From assembly GCA_037138335.1 (NCBI GenBank), contig JBAXIO010000005.1:124001-188000 (forward strand): a stretch of DNA of 64,000 nucleotides, given 5' to 3'. Of the stretch, positions 17,731-26,109 are shown in pieces; the stretch's first letter is position 1; each line of letters starts with the position of its first letter. The stretch is from CAIRDP01 sp037138335. Lineage in GTDB: Bacteria > Bacteroidota > Bacteroidia > Bacteroidales > FEN-979. Below the pieces are notes generated by a model that saw only the letters and a list, made by a program, of their open reading frames with translations, ran no database searches and was not told the origin of the DNA. A program made the position numbers and the translations under genes.

Positions 17731-18867
17731 TCAATGCTTAAATGTAAACGTCGAAATAACAGGGTAGTGGTCCGACATGCTCACTTCCTTCTTCTGATAA
17801 GAGGTGGCTGTAAAAAAATCATCATACAGCATGTAGTCGATGCGGAAAGCAGGGAAGCGCCCGCCTGCATAGGTACTGCCTATCCATTCATTCCCTGAAC
17901 TGACGAATGCGTCATTCCTGTTCAGGGATAAGGTATGGTAAGCAAAAGAAGAGGGAGTATCATTAAAATCTCCGCAGATCAGCACCGGGTAAGGGCTGTA
18001 TTTCATATGTGCAGTAAGCATCTCGACCTGCATAGCCCTCAGGGCGAAGGCCTTCTTCAGTTTCCATAACATCTTCCTGGAACCTTTGGCGAAATTCTTT
18101 TCATCAGCCCCCGGGTCGGTCAGATTTGAATAAAAGGAATAATCATCATTCCCGAGACGGATTGATTCAAGGTGAAGGTTGTATACCCTGATCGTATCAC
18201 CATGTATTGCGATATCGGTAAAAATCCCAAAAGTGCTCTTTTCCTGCAGCCTGAAAAATCCCTGGTCCACAATCGGGTACCTTGAAAATGTGGCTATTGC
18301 ATTAATTTTCGTCTTCTGCCAGAAATCCCTGTAGTTTTTAAAGAAGAAATACTCAAGGCGGATGGACCGGGAGAATTTGTGCAGGGTTTTCAGGTACTCT
18401 TCACCTATGGCGTAAAACTCCTGCACACATACAAGGTCAGGGTTCTCCCCGGCAAGAAAATCAGTTACCTGGCTCCTTGTTTCGGGCTGTACATTATCAG
18501 CCTGGTTACCATAAAGGCTGTGAACATTATATGTAGCCACCTTGAAAGCTGCGGGGCTGGCGGGTTTTATGGAACCAAACCGAAGCGGAATGATCGTTCT
18601 CAGGTTTCCAATCCCTACAAAAATTGTCAGCAGTGAAATAAAAATGAACCTGTTCCACAGGATAAGCCAGATGACAACAAACAGCAGGTTAATGATCAGG
18701 AGGACAGGGTAGGCTATGCCGAAGAAGGCAAAGGGCCAGAAGGTTAAGGGGCTTATATAGGCTGCAGCATAGGAACATAACAGTGATGCTGCAGCAAAAT
18801 AATTAAAAAGCAGGAATAAAGCTTTCGCCCACTGCCTTTTTTTGCCTGTTTTGTTTACTTTCCCCAT
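17731..18867 (-). CDS. Endonuclease/exonuclease/phosphatase family membrane protein
   Basis: About 378 residues from the ATG at 18867, 4 bp after the rhomboid stop; a longer reading would overlap that gene. Three hydrophobic segments fill the first 100 residues. A catalytic EEP domain follows: TYNVHSLYG, LVCVQEFY (catalytic Glu), LHLESI, ICGDFNDTP (Asp/Asn pair) and SDHYPV (catalytic His). The fold is DNase I/sphingomyelinase-like and uses a metal ion to cleave phosphodiesters. The active domain follows the membrane helices and probably faces the periplasm. Substrate may be nucleic acid or a phospholipid head group; the sequence does not decide. Confidence 0.88.
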   Translation of the reverse strand: MGKVNKTGKKRQWAKALFLLFNYFAAASLLCSYAAAYISPLTFWPFAFFGIAYPVLLIINLLFVVIWLILWNRFIFISLLTIFVGIGNLRTIIPLRFGSIKPASPAAFKVATYNVHSLYGNQADNVQPETRSQVTDFLAGENPDLVCVQEFYAIGEEYLKTLHKFSRSIRLEYFFFKNYRDFWQKTKINAIATFSRYPIVDQGFFRLQEKSTFGIFTDIAIHGDTIRVYNLHLESIRLGNDDYSFYSNLTDPGADEKNFAKGSRKMLWKLKKAFALRAMQVEMLTAHMKYSPYPVLICGDFNDTPSSFAYHTLSLNRNDAFVSSGNEWIGSTYAGGRFPAFRIDYMLYDDFFTATSYQKKEVSMSDHYPVISTFTFKH

Positions 18868-18871
18868 ATAT

Positions 18872-19786
18872 TCAACGTTTGCCCGACGAACGGAACAGGA
18901 AATCTTTCTCATCCCGAGTCAGGCTGTCATAGCCACCCTTTGATATTTTATCGAGAATGCGGTCCATGCGTTTTTGTTTTTCAGCTTTTTGCAGGTTGTA
19001 TTCTTCGTCGCTTACCGCACGGGTGCCGGTATAATTTATACTGGCTTTCATGGTCTTTTTCCTGAAAAACCCTGTCCACCACTTAAACCCGCCCGGCGGG
19101 AGGTTGCCTGCAAGCCCTGATAACTGGATGTAAAGAAACCCAAAAAGGGCACCGCCGATGTGCGCAATATGGCCCCCGGCATTTCCTGCGGGGATCATAA
19201 AGAAGTCGAATATAAACAAAGCAATTGCAAGGTAAAGAATCCGTATCCTTCCAAAGAATAGCAGGTTGACTGAATAATTTGGCACCTTGAATGAAATAGC
19301 GGTGACAATAGCCATCACTGAGGCAGAAGCGCCAAGTGCATAAGAGATCGGCAGGGATGGTGCAAAAACGGGAAAAATATTAAATGCAAGAATATATACC
19401 AGGGCTCCCGAGATGCCTCCCAGGAAATATACTACAAGCAGTTTCCTGCTGCCAAGATATTCCTGGAATATCTTGCCGAACCAAAAGAACGGCAACATGT
19501 TGAAAAGGATATGTGACAGATCGATATGCAGGAACATATACGTCACGATAGTCCAGGGTTTATTGATCAGCAACGGAACCGAAGCCGGAACCCCGAAGAT
19601 CCTGATAATGGAAGTTGTGGCTAAGGCCGCATCGGGCTGGTTATATAAAAAGAAAATAATCCTGAAAACCTGCACTAGCAACCATACTGCAACATTGACT
19701 ATGATCAGGTTGGCCAGTACAGACCCTTCCCTGAAAAACCTTTTCAGATTGTCACCTGGATTCGGATTTGCGGAATAGGGGTTCAT
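18872..19786 (-). CDS. Rhomboid family intramembrane serine protease
   Basis: 304 residues with about six membrane helices. The catalytic serine lies in ALGASASVMAI (GxSx type, here GASAS) and the catalytic histidine in GGHIAHIGGALFGF; HIDLSHILFNM is the conserved HxxxN loop. A soluble C-terminal tail (about residues 225-304) carries a charged region (EEYNLQKAEKQKRMDRIL) ending in FLFRSSGKR. It should cleave transmembrane substrates within the bilayer. It follows a second rhomboid by 3 bp. Confidence 0.9.
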   Translation of the reverse strand: MNPYSANPNPGDNLKRFFREGSVLANLIIVNVAVWLLVQVFRIIFFLYNQPDAALATTSIIRIFGVPASVPLLINKPWTIVTYMFLHIDLSHILFNMLPFFWFGKIFQEYLGSRKLLVVYFLGGISGALVYILAFNIFPVFAPSLPISYALGASASVMAIVTAISFKVPNYSVNLLFFGRIRILYLAIALFIFDFFMIPAGNAGGHIAHIGGALFGFLYIQLSGLAGNLPPGGFKWWTGFFRKKTMKASINYTGTRAVSDEEYNLQKAEKQKRMDRILDKISKGGYDSLTRDEKDFLFRSSGKR

Positions 19787-19789
19787 CGA

Positions 19790-20620
19790 TTAAAATTTTG
19801 CTTTTCGTTTCCAGTACAAGATCATGAAAAATCCGAATATCATGCCCCCCAGATGTGCAAAATGCGCGATATTGTCGGAAGGATTATTGGAAATCCCGAG
19901 GTAAACTTCCCATGCCCCATAGGCGATTACCAGCCATTTTGCCTTGATAGGGAATAAAAAGTAAATAAAGACCAGCATATTCGGGAACATCATCCCGAAT
20001 GCGAGCAGGATGCCAAAAACCGCCCCGGAAGCTCCAATGGTTGAAATGTCCATTTGCTGTTTGATAAGGTCATAGATATAAACAACAGATTGCCGCTGGT
20101 AATGTACATCGCTCAATGAATTCTGCCATTGGGCAAGAAGGGCGTTCATCTGGTCGAGAATTTCCTGGCTCCTCGGCGGGCATGATTTAACAAAGGCTAC
20201 AAAAGCATCAGGGGAAGGTGCCGACGAATAGGCAAGGGCAGCAGCTTCATATCCTGAGAAATGCCAGTAATTGACAGCTGTCTGGATAATTCCGGCCCCT
20301 ATACCTGTAACCAGGTAATATGTAAGGAACCTCTTGGGCCCCCATACATTTTCAAGCAGGTAGCCGAACATCCACAAGGCAAACATATTCCAGAGGATAT
20401 GCTGGAAGGATGCATGAAAAAACATATAAGTCACAAACTGGTAAATTCTGAAGAGGTCCGACTTGAAATAATGAAGCCCGAAAAGATTTGTCAGGTCGAT
20501 CCTGAATGTGCTTTCAAGCGATAAGGTAGCAACATAGCAGATAAGGTTTATGATCAATAGATTTTTTACAACAGTGGGGAGAAGTTTGAATCCGGTAAGA
20601 CTATATCGATCGTAACTCAT
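19790..20620 (-). CDS. Rhomboid family intramembrane serine protease (second copy)
   Basis: 276 residues with six membrane segments. Catalytic serine in STIGASGAVFGIL (canonical GASG) and histidine in NIAHFAHLGGMIFGF; FHASFQHILWNMFALW is the conserved loop with HxxxN. A roughly 60-residue hydrophilic insertion (around residues 115-175, including CPPRSQEILDQM) sits before the catalytic serine helix and is absent from the neighbouring rhomboid. It begins 10 bp after the mutL stop. Substrate unknown. Confidence 0.92.
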   Translation of the reverse strand: MSYDRYSLTGFKLLPTVVKNLLIINLICYVATLSLESTFRIDLTNLFGLHYFKSDLFRIYQFVTYMFFHASFQHILWNMFALWMFGYLLENVWGPKRFLTYYLVTGIGAGIIQTAVNYWHFSGYEAAALAYSSAPSPDAFVAFVKSCPPRSQEILDQMNALLAQWQNSLSDVHYQRQSVVYIYDLIKQQMDISTIGASGAVFGILLAFGMMFPNMLVFIYFLFPIKAKWLVIAYGAWEVYLGISNNPSDNIAHFAHLGGMIFGFFMILYWKRKAKF

Positions 20621-20629
20621 AGAGGGCTG

Positions 20630-22489
20630 TTAAGTTTTAAACTTTTTAGAAAGTTCATCGAATGAAAGAACGAAAAAAGCAGGCTTTCCGTATGGAGACA
20701 AATCCGGGATTTTACAGGAAAACAGTTTTTGGCTGATCGATTCCATTTCTTCCTGTTTAAGGGATTTTCCACGTTTGATGGCAAGGGTCCTGGCCATAGT
20801 CTTCGCTATCACCTGTTTTTTTTCTGCATTTTTTCCCGGCAGTTCATTCTTGATCGCTTCGAGGACCTGTTCAACGGCCCCGTGAAAATCAGTATGACCA
20901 AGGTCGTGGGGAACAGAATGAAGAACAAAATCGTTATTCCCGAATTCAGATATTTCAAACCCGAGGGTGTTAAAATCTTCCAGGAGGCCGGTAAGCAGAA
21001 GTGCATTGCCGGGAGAAAAGTTGAGGGTTTCAGGCATGATCCCCGACCTTGGTGAAGGACCGCCTTCACCTTCTTCAAGCATTTCCTCAAATAAAATTCT
21101 CTCGTGCGCAGCCTGCTGGTCAATAACAAGCAGACCGCCGGCGGTTTCAGTCACAATATATGAGTTGGCAACCTGAAACAGGGGATGGGAGGAATCAGCA
21201 GGTCCGAGGTCAAGCCGAAGGTCCCTGTTTTCATTGGGTTCATCAGGAAGACCCTCAAAAGGGCCGGAAAAAACAGATGTAGCCTGATTGCCCGCTGCCC
21301 TGGAATTATCCTGCCAGACGTTGCCTGAAGTGGGCCTGCGGGTATCATCGAACCTCAGGCTCGGTTGAAATTCCTGTTTTTTTTCAAAAGGGTTATAATC
21401 AGGGTTAACAGTGATCTGGGGAGGATGAATAACCTGTCCGGGTTTCAGGGGAGGGATATCCATGCTCTGTTCCTGTTCAAAATCCAGGACTGTCATGAGA
21501 TTGAACTTCCCCAGCGATTGCCTCACTGCGGCCTGAAGGATTGCATATATGCTTTTACTATCGGTAAAATTAATCTCCGTTTTCGTCGGGTGAATGTTGA
21601 CGTCAATATTAGCCGGATCCAATTCAAGGTAAAGGAAATAGGACGCATAGGAATCTTTGGGGATTAATTCCCTGAATGCCGCTTCAACAGCATGATGGAG
21701 ATACGGGTTTCTTATGAACCTGCCGTTGGCAAAAAAAAACTGTTCCCCCCTGGTCTTTTTTGCGAATTCAGGTTTGCCCACAAAACCGCTGATGTTTACC
21801 ATGTTGGTAAGCTGCTCAACCGGGATCAGCCTTTGATTGTAATTCTGGCCAAAGAGTGCAACTATACGCTGCCGCAGGTTGGCAGAAGGAAGCTGATACA
21901 TTACTTTGTCCTGGTGGTACATCGTGAAAGCGATATCGGGGTGGACCAGGGCGACACGGGTAAACTCGTCAAGTATAAATTTAAGCTCCGATGTGTTTGA
22001 TTTCAGGAAATTTCTTCGCGCAGGAACGTTATAAAACAGGTTCTTGACCGAGATGCTGGTTCCGTTGGGAGTGTTATACGGACCGTGGTTTCTGACCTCC
22101 GACCCTTCGATAATCAGCTGGGTCCCGATTTCATCTTCGGCTTTCTTAGTCCTCAGTTCAACATGGGAAACTGAAGCAATGGAAGCAAGGGCTTCTCCCC
22201 GAAAACCGAGTGTGCGGATTGAAAACAGGTCATGGGCTGTCTGTATCTTGGAAGTTGCATGCCTTTCAAAACACATCCTGGCATCTCTTTCCGACATGCC
22301 GCAGCCATTATCAATAACCTGGATCAGTGCCCTGCCGGCTTCCTTTATTACAAGCTTGACTTCTGTTGCGCCTGCGTCAATAGTATTTTCAAGCAGTTCC
22401 TTGACAGCTGAGGCCGGTCGCTGCACGACCTCACCGGCAGCTATCTGGTTCGCGACTGATTCGGGAAGCATCCTGATAATATCCGACAT
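20630..22489 (-). CDS. mutL: DNA mismatch repair protein MutL
   Basis: About 619 residues from the ATG at 22489, chosen because the protein family opens with MSDIIRMLPESVANQIAAGEVV and because a -7 promoter element lies between this ATG and the upstream ATG at 22540. The N-terminal GHKL ATPase shows NQIAAGEV, ELLENTIDAGA, DNGCGM, and RGEALASI. A variable linker (about 340-440) precedes the dimerisation domain, with LLVIDQQAAHERILFEE and a C-terminal CPYGKP-like segment (DLSPYGKPAFF). MutL couples MutS mismatch recognition to strand processing. First gene of a five-gene operon ending in uvrB. Confidence 0.97.
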   Translation of the reverse strand: MSDIIRMLPESVANQIAAGEVVQRPASAVKELLENTIDAGATEVKLVIKEAGRALIQVIDNGCGMSERDARMCFERHATSKIQTAHDLFSIRTLGFRGEALASIASVSHVELRTKKAEDEIGTQLIIEGSEVRNHGPYNTPNGTSISVKNLFYNVPARRNFLKSNTSELKFILDEFTRVALVHPDIAFTMYHQDKVMYQLPSANLRQRIVALFGQNYNQRLIPVEQLTNMVNISGFVGKPEFAKKTRGEQFFFANGRFIRNPYLHHAVEAAFRELIPKDSYASYFLYLELDPANIDVNIHPTKTEINFTDSKSIYAILQAAVRQSLGKFNLMTVLDFEQEQSMDIPPLKPGQVIHPPQITVNPDYNPFEKKQEFQPSLRFDDTRRPTSGNVWQDNSRAAGNQATSVFSGPFEGLPDEPNENRDLRLDLGPADSSHPLFQVANSYIVTETAGGLLVIDQQAAHERILFEEMLEEGEGGPSPRSGIMPETLNFSPGNALLLTGLLEDFNTLGFEISEFGNNDFVLHSVPHDLGHTDFHGAVEQVLEAIKNELPGKNAEKKQVIAKTMARTLAIKRGKSLKQEEMESISQKLFSCKIPDLSPYGKPAFFVLSFDELSKKFKT

Positions 22490-22528
22490 ACGCTGATCCT
22501 GTATATTTCCTGTAATAGGTGGCACTTG

Positions 22529-22536
22529 CAAAAATA
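22529..22536 (-). promoter_or_regulatory. Probable -7 element before mutL
   Basis: TATTTTTG on the minus strand matches TAnnTTTG about 40 bp before the mutL ATG at 22489. No TTG is found 19-21 bp further upstream, so this is half a promoter. Its position supports the shorter MutL start. Confidence 0.4.
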
Positions 22537-22578
22537 CCATTTTTTCCCAGCCGGAATTCCGATTTCAGGGAGAAAGAG

Positions 22579-22586
22579 TACCTTTG
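22579..22586 (+). promoter_or_regulatory. Probable -7 element before the GroES-like gene
   Basis: TACCTTTG matches TAnnTTTG 20 bp before the ATG at 22607, implying a leader of about 15 nt. No TTG is present at the ideal -33 distance (TTC is). It lies in the 117-bp divergent gap shared with mutL. Confidence 0.35.
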
Positions 22587-22606
22587 GAATAGATAATTAT
22601 TAACAT

Positions 22607-22987
22607 ATGAATGACAGTGATGCCAAATTAAAAAATCTCATTGTTGTAGGGGACAGGGTTTTGATAAAACCCAAAAAGATATTCAACAAGACCAAAGCTG
22701 GTTTGTTTCTTCCGCCTGGTTACCAGGAGAAAGAAGAAATCCAAACGGGTTTTGTCGTGAAAATCGGCCCCGGGTATCCTATTCCGCTTTTATCAGATGA
22801 TTTCAATGAAAGCTGGAAAAAGAATGAAGAAAAAATAAAATATATCCCGCTTCAGGCAAAAGAAGGGGATTTGGCAATATTCCTCCAAAAAGGGGCCATT
22901 GAAATAATTTTCAATGACGAAAAATATTTTATTGTGCCTCAGAATTCCATACTGCTCCTCGAAAGGGAGGAGCAGATGTTTGATTAG
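22607..22987 (+). CDS. GroES-like co-chaperonin family protein
   Basis: 126 residues. The GroES beta-barrel pattern is clear: VVGDRVLIKPKK, a mobile-loop segment TKAGLFLPPG, GFVVKIGPG, GDLAIFLQKGAIEI and the closing EKYFIVPQNSILLLER. It is longer than GroES (about 95 residues) because of an insertion near residues 60-85 (LLSDDFNESWKKNEEK). No GroEL is adjacent, so this is probably a paralogous co-chaperonin and not the housekeeping GroES. It reads divergently from mutL and converges on the next gene with the two stop codons overlapping. Confidence 0.85.
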   Translation: MNDSDAKLKNLIVVGDRVLIKPKKIFNKTKAGLFLPPGYQEKEEIQTGFVVKIGPGYPIPLLSDDFNESWKKNEEKIKYIPLQAKEGDLAIFLQKGAIEIIFNDEKYFIVPQNSILLLEREEQMFD

Positions 22988-23544
22988 AACCTTGACCTGT
23001 CCAGGACAGGAAACCTCATCTGTACAAGATAGAAGGCTCCATAAAATACGGCGCTGAAAAACGTTGTCCCCAGGATATCATTCACGAAGAATGAGAACCC
23101 GTTAGTTGTATCCCTGAAAAATACCAGGCCTGCAATATAACATTCCATCAGGCCCATAAAATTTTTAGGATACAACCCCATGGCAAGCCATGAAGAGAAG
23201 TTGGTGATCAGGAAAAAGATTATAGCGGATGCAATTGAAGCTGTAAAAACTGATCCAACCGTAACTTTTTTCCGGATAGCCATACCCAGAACAACCGTAA
23301 TGGCAAAACTCAGATATACGGCAGGCATGTTTGCGTGAAGACCGATAATGAGGTCGCTGATGAACATCGCGGCGACCGGAATGGCGAAAGCAAACTGCTT
23401 TCTGTCAAAATAGGTACCTGCAAACAAAGCCATAGCCGCTATCGGCGTAAAGTTCGGCCAATGCGGGAGCAACCGTAACAGGGCTGCAGCAAGAATTACT
23501 GAAAAAACAACAATAAACCTAGGTGTAATAGATTTATATAGCAT
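22984..23544 (-). CDS. Multi-pass membrane protein, DUF6580-like
   Basis: 186 residues with five or six hydrophobic segments. The opening AALLRLLPHWPNFTPIAAMALFAGTYF, with an NFTP motif and FPI-like stretch, then SDLIIGLHANMPAVYLSF, and NDILGTTFFSAVFYG at the end, is the pattern I associate with the DUF6580/ECF S-component-like putative transport family. It may take up a small molecule; substrate is unknown. It stands alone with its own promoter, transcribed divergently from the amidohydrolase gene. Confidence 0.75.
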   Translation of the reverse strand: MLYKSITPRFIVVFSVILAAALLRLLPHWPNFTPIAAMALFAGTYFDRKQFAFAIPVAAMFISDLIIGLHANMPAVYLSFAITVVLGMAIRKKVTVGSVFTASIASAIIFFLITNFSSWLAMGLYPKNFMGLMECYIAGLVFFRDTTNGFSFFVNDILGTTFFSAVFYGAFYLVQMRFPVLDRSRF

Positions 23545-23567
23545 TAATATATCGTGTTAATATCTTA

Positions 23568-23599
23568 CAAAAATATAAAATCATTTGTATTAAAGTCAA
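23568..23599 (-). promoter_or_regulatory. Bacteroidota-type promoter of the DUF6580-like gene
   Basis: TTG (23599-23597), 21-bp spacer, TATTTTTG (23575-23568) on the minus strand is a full consensus match. The predicted leader to the ATG at 23544 is about 16 nt. Confidence 0.68.
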
Positions 23600-23620
23600 G
23601 TTTTCGTGAAAATTGTTTCC

Positions 23621-23628
23621 TACTTTTG
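23621..23628 (+). promoter_or_regulatory. Probable -7 element before the amidohydrolase gene
   Basis: TACTTTTG matches TAnnTTTG 31 bp before the ATG at 23660. No TTG lies at the ideal distance upstream. It is in the 115-bp divergent gap, whose two promoters therefore face away from each other. Confidence 0.4.
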
Positions 23629-23659
23629 AATACTCTGATCAAATTCAGCTAATTGGCCC

Positions 23660-25309
23660 ATGAATAAAAAGTTGTTAACACTGAGTTTAACTCTGCTTTT
23701 TCTGCTTAATTCCTGTAACCTGATGAAAACCAAGACCGATTTGATCGTTTATCATGCGAAGATTTACACCGTTGATAAGGTTCTCACCGTGGTTGAGGCA
23801 ATGGCTGTAAATAACGGGAAGATCATTGCCACAGGTTCTACACGGGATATCCTGGAGAAATATAAATCTGAAAGAAAGCTTGACGCAGGGGGGAAGCCGG
23901 TATACCCCGGATTTATTGATGCCCATTGCCATTTTTACGGATATGCACTGAATTTCAGGTATATAGTCTTAAATGACTGCAAGTCCTTTGACGATATCAT
24001 CATCCGCATTCAGCAATCGGGGAAATACAGTCCCAGGGACTGGATCGTTGGAAGAGGATGGGATCATAATCTGTGGAAGGAAAAGAAATTCCCTGACCGC
24101 AGGAAACTGGATGAATTATATCCCGGGAACCCGGTAGTGCTAACCCGGATCGATGGCCATGTTGTCCTTGCAAATAATATGGCCTTACAAAAGGCAGGGA
24201 TAGACCCTGATAATACATTTCAGGCAGGTGAGGTTGAGACCCGTCTTGGGACACTTACAGGGATACTCAGTGAAAATGCAGCAGATCAAATGCGGAATGC
24301 CATCCCAAAACCCGGGCCCGGCATGCTCCTGGGCCTGCTTGCGAGAGCCGGGGAAAACTGTTTTGCCGCCGGGCTGACGACAGTTTGCGATGCAGGCCTT
24401 GACGCCGAAACTGCCGGGCTGCTGTGCGACTTATCCTCCGGGCCTGATTCTTCCCGGATGATCCGTGTTTATGCAATGCTTTCCCCCAGCGGTGAGAATA
24501 TCAAACAGTTTATACTGAAAGGGCCTTATAAAAATTCACGCATTCGTATAAATTCGGTTAAAATGTATGCTGATGGCAGCCTGGGAAGCCGGACGGCCCT
24601 CCTTAAGCAAGCTTATTCCGACATGCCAGGCAATCACGGGATACAGGTCGTTTCTGCCGATTCCCTCAGGAAAATCTGCAAACTCTGCCTTGACTGCGGT
24701 TACCAGCTCAATACCCATGCCATTGGTGACTCGGCAAACAACATAGTACTCAGTATTTACGGAGAATACCTGAAAGGGACGAATAACCGGAGGTGGAGGA
24801 TAGAGCATTGCCAGGTTGTGGATCCTGCCGATCTGCATAAGTTCAGGGACTATTCCGTCATCCCGTCGATCCAGGCTACGCATGCCACGTCCGACATGGG
24901 CTGGGCCAACGACAGGCTGGGCACTGAAAGGATCAGAGGGGCTTATGCATATAAAAGCCTTCTTAAGCAAAATGGGTGGCTTGCCAATGGAACTGACTTT
25001 CCGATAGAGAACATCTCGCCTTTACTGACCTTTTATGCATCAGTATCACGAAAGGATATGGAAGGTAAACCTGCCGGTGGTTTTCAGCCTGAAAATGCCC
25101 TGAGCAGGGAAGAAGCCCTGAGATCCGTGACAATCTGGGCCGCAAGGGCTGATTTCTGGGAGGATGAAATAGGGAGTATCGAGGTGGGCAAGAACGCCGA
25201 TTTCGTAATACTTGACAGGGATATTATGCTGGTTGATGAAAGCGAAATACCAAAAACAAACGTATTGGCAACCTTCGTTGCCGGACTTGAGATCTACACC
25301 CGGAAATAA
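23660..25309 (+). CDS. Amidohydrolase, YtcJ-like, predicted lipoprotein
   Basis: 549 residues. A lipoprotein signal peptide ends LLNSC (Cys19), so the protein is probably tethered to a membrane outside the cytoplasm. The metal-dependent hydrolase domain shows DAHCHFYG (HxH metal ligands), the substrate-loop segment VGRGWDHNLW, KMYADGSLGSR (lysine-containing strand), THAIGDSANN, RIEHCQV and a C-terminal GTDFPIENISP with the metal-binding Asp, all features of the amidohydrolase_3/YtcJ group. It hydrolyses C-N bonds of an unidentified substrate. Single-gene unit ended by a strong terminator. Confidence 0.9.
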   Translation: MNKKLLTLSLTLLFLLNSCNLMKTKTDLIVYHAKIYTVDKVLTVVEAMAVNNGKIIATGSTRDILEKYKSERKLDAGGKPVYPGFIDAHCHFYGYALNFRYIVLNDCKSFDDIIIRIQQSGKYSPRDWIVGRGWDHNLWKEKKFPDRRKLDELYPGNPVVLTRIDGHVVLANNMALQKAGIDPDNTFQAGEVETRLGTLTGILSENAADQMRNAIPKPGPGMLLGLLARAGENCFAAGLTTVCDAGLDAETAGLLCDLSSGPDSSRMIRVYAMLSPSGENIKQFILKGPYKNSRIRINSVKMYADGSLGSRTALLKQAYSDMPGNHGIQVVSADSLRKICKLCLDCGYQLNTHAIGDSANNIVLSIYGEYLKGTNNRRWRIEHCQVVDPADLHKFRDYSVIPSIQATHATSDMGWANDRLGTERIRGAYAYKSLLKQNGWLANGTDFPIENISPLLTFYASVSRKDMEGKPAGGFQPENALSREEALRSVTIWAARADFWEDEIGSIEVGKNADFVILDRDIMLVDESEIPKTNVLATFVAGLEIYTRK

Positions 25310-25319
25310 CCCTTACGTG

Positions 25320-25362
25320 AAAAAATAAAGGCTGCAGGAAGTTCCTGCAGCCTTTATTTTTT
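25320..25362. terminator. Bidirectional intrinsic terminator
   Basis: A perfect 21-bp inverted repeat (25320-25340 against 25342-25362) has a one-base centre. The core is GGCTGCAGGAA and each arm ends in a six-base A or T run, so both strands read as GC-rich hairpin followed by U tract. It sits between the converging amidohydrolase and exported-protein genes and should stop transcription from both sides. Confidence 0.93.
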
Positions 25363-25377
25363 ACAAATCAGTATCCT

Positions 25378-26010
25378 TTATTTCAGTTCCTTGCAGAAAA
25401 ATTTCCCAAGTGGCTTTCCAGCCGATTCATAAGCTTCTGATATTCTTAAACCCGTATCATAGGTTTCTTTGCTGACCGGCACACCTCCGACTGTCATTCG
25501 TGAAGTGCTGCCTTTTCCGGTAGATTCAATTGAAGCGATCACTTTATCGGGAGCTTTGGTCTCCACTATGTCGATCACAAGATCAACCTGCGATGCCTTT
25601 GTCCCTACATAGGCTTCAACGCCCTGCTCCATAAACCTGGTATGAACTACCATAGTGTACGTTGCATCCGTTGCATTTGATTTCAATTCAATGCCGCAAT
25701 CCTCAGCCTTATTATTAAAAGCTTCGGCAAAGGCACCGGGAAAACGATCGGTTTGATCACTCTTCCATTTAACAGCCCATGCATCGCCTGTCCCTGGTTT
25801 CTTATCATTCCTGTCGGCCGTCCCTTTCTTTATGTAATCATCTTCTTTGTCAAATTTTCCAACCTTCATGTTCTGGTAATCAAACTGAAGATTAATGGTT
25901 TTCTGACCTTTCAGTACTGAGAGATTTCCTGATTTGAGTTTCTGTGAAAACAGATTGTTCCCTGCAAAAAGAAAGAAACTCATCATTAAAAGAATGCTAA
26001 TTTTTTTCAT
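25378..26010 (-). CDS. Exported protein of unknown function
   Basis: 210 residues. A clear signal peptide (KKISILLMMSFFLFAGNNLFSQ) indicates secretion to the periplasm or outer membrane. The body is mostly beta-strand-like with lysine- and aspartate-rich loops and two cysteines (DCGIEL and FFCKELK) that could pair. I do not recognise a characterised family. It has its own consensus promoter and terminator, so it is a separate unit downstream of the biosynthetic locus. Confidence 0.8.
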   Translation of the reverse strand: MKKISILLMMSFFLFAGNNLFSQKLKSGNLSVLKGQKTINLQFDYQNMKVGKFDKEDDYIKKGTADRNDKKPGTGDAWAVKWKSDQTDRFPGAFAEAFNNKAEDCGIELKSNATDATYTMVVHTRFMEQGVEAYVGTKASQVDLVIDIVETKAPDKVIASIESTGKGSTSRMTVGGVPVSKETYDTGLRISEAYESAGKPLGKFFCKELK

Positions 26011-26050
26011 ACGTAAAAGGTTTAAATTTTAAATTTTGAAATTAACATGG

Positions 26051-26081
26051 CAAAACTATAACAAAAGGAAGTTTTTTCCAA
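26051..26081 (-). promoter_or_regulatory. Bacteroidota-type promoter of the exported-protein gene
   Basis: TTG (26081-26079), 20-bp spacer and TAGTTTTG (26058-26051) on the minus strand. This full consensus match lies in the 99-bp gap after the ligase gene and gives a leader of about 34 nt to the ATG at 26010. Confidence 0.7.
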
Positions 26082-26109
26082 ATTTAATCGGTCTTAATTC
26101 ACTATGGAA

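Noticed and set aside
23545..23659. Riboswitch between the DUF6580-like gene and the amidohydrolase gene
   Set aside because: The 115-bp gap is AT-rich, holds two divergent promoters and has no conserved stem pattern.
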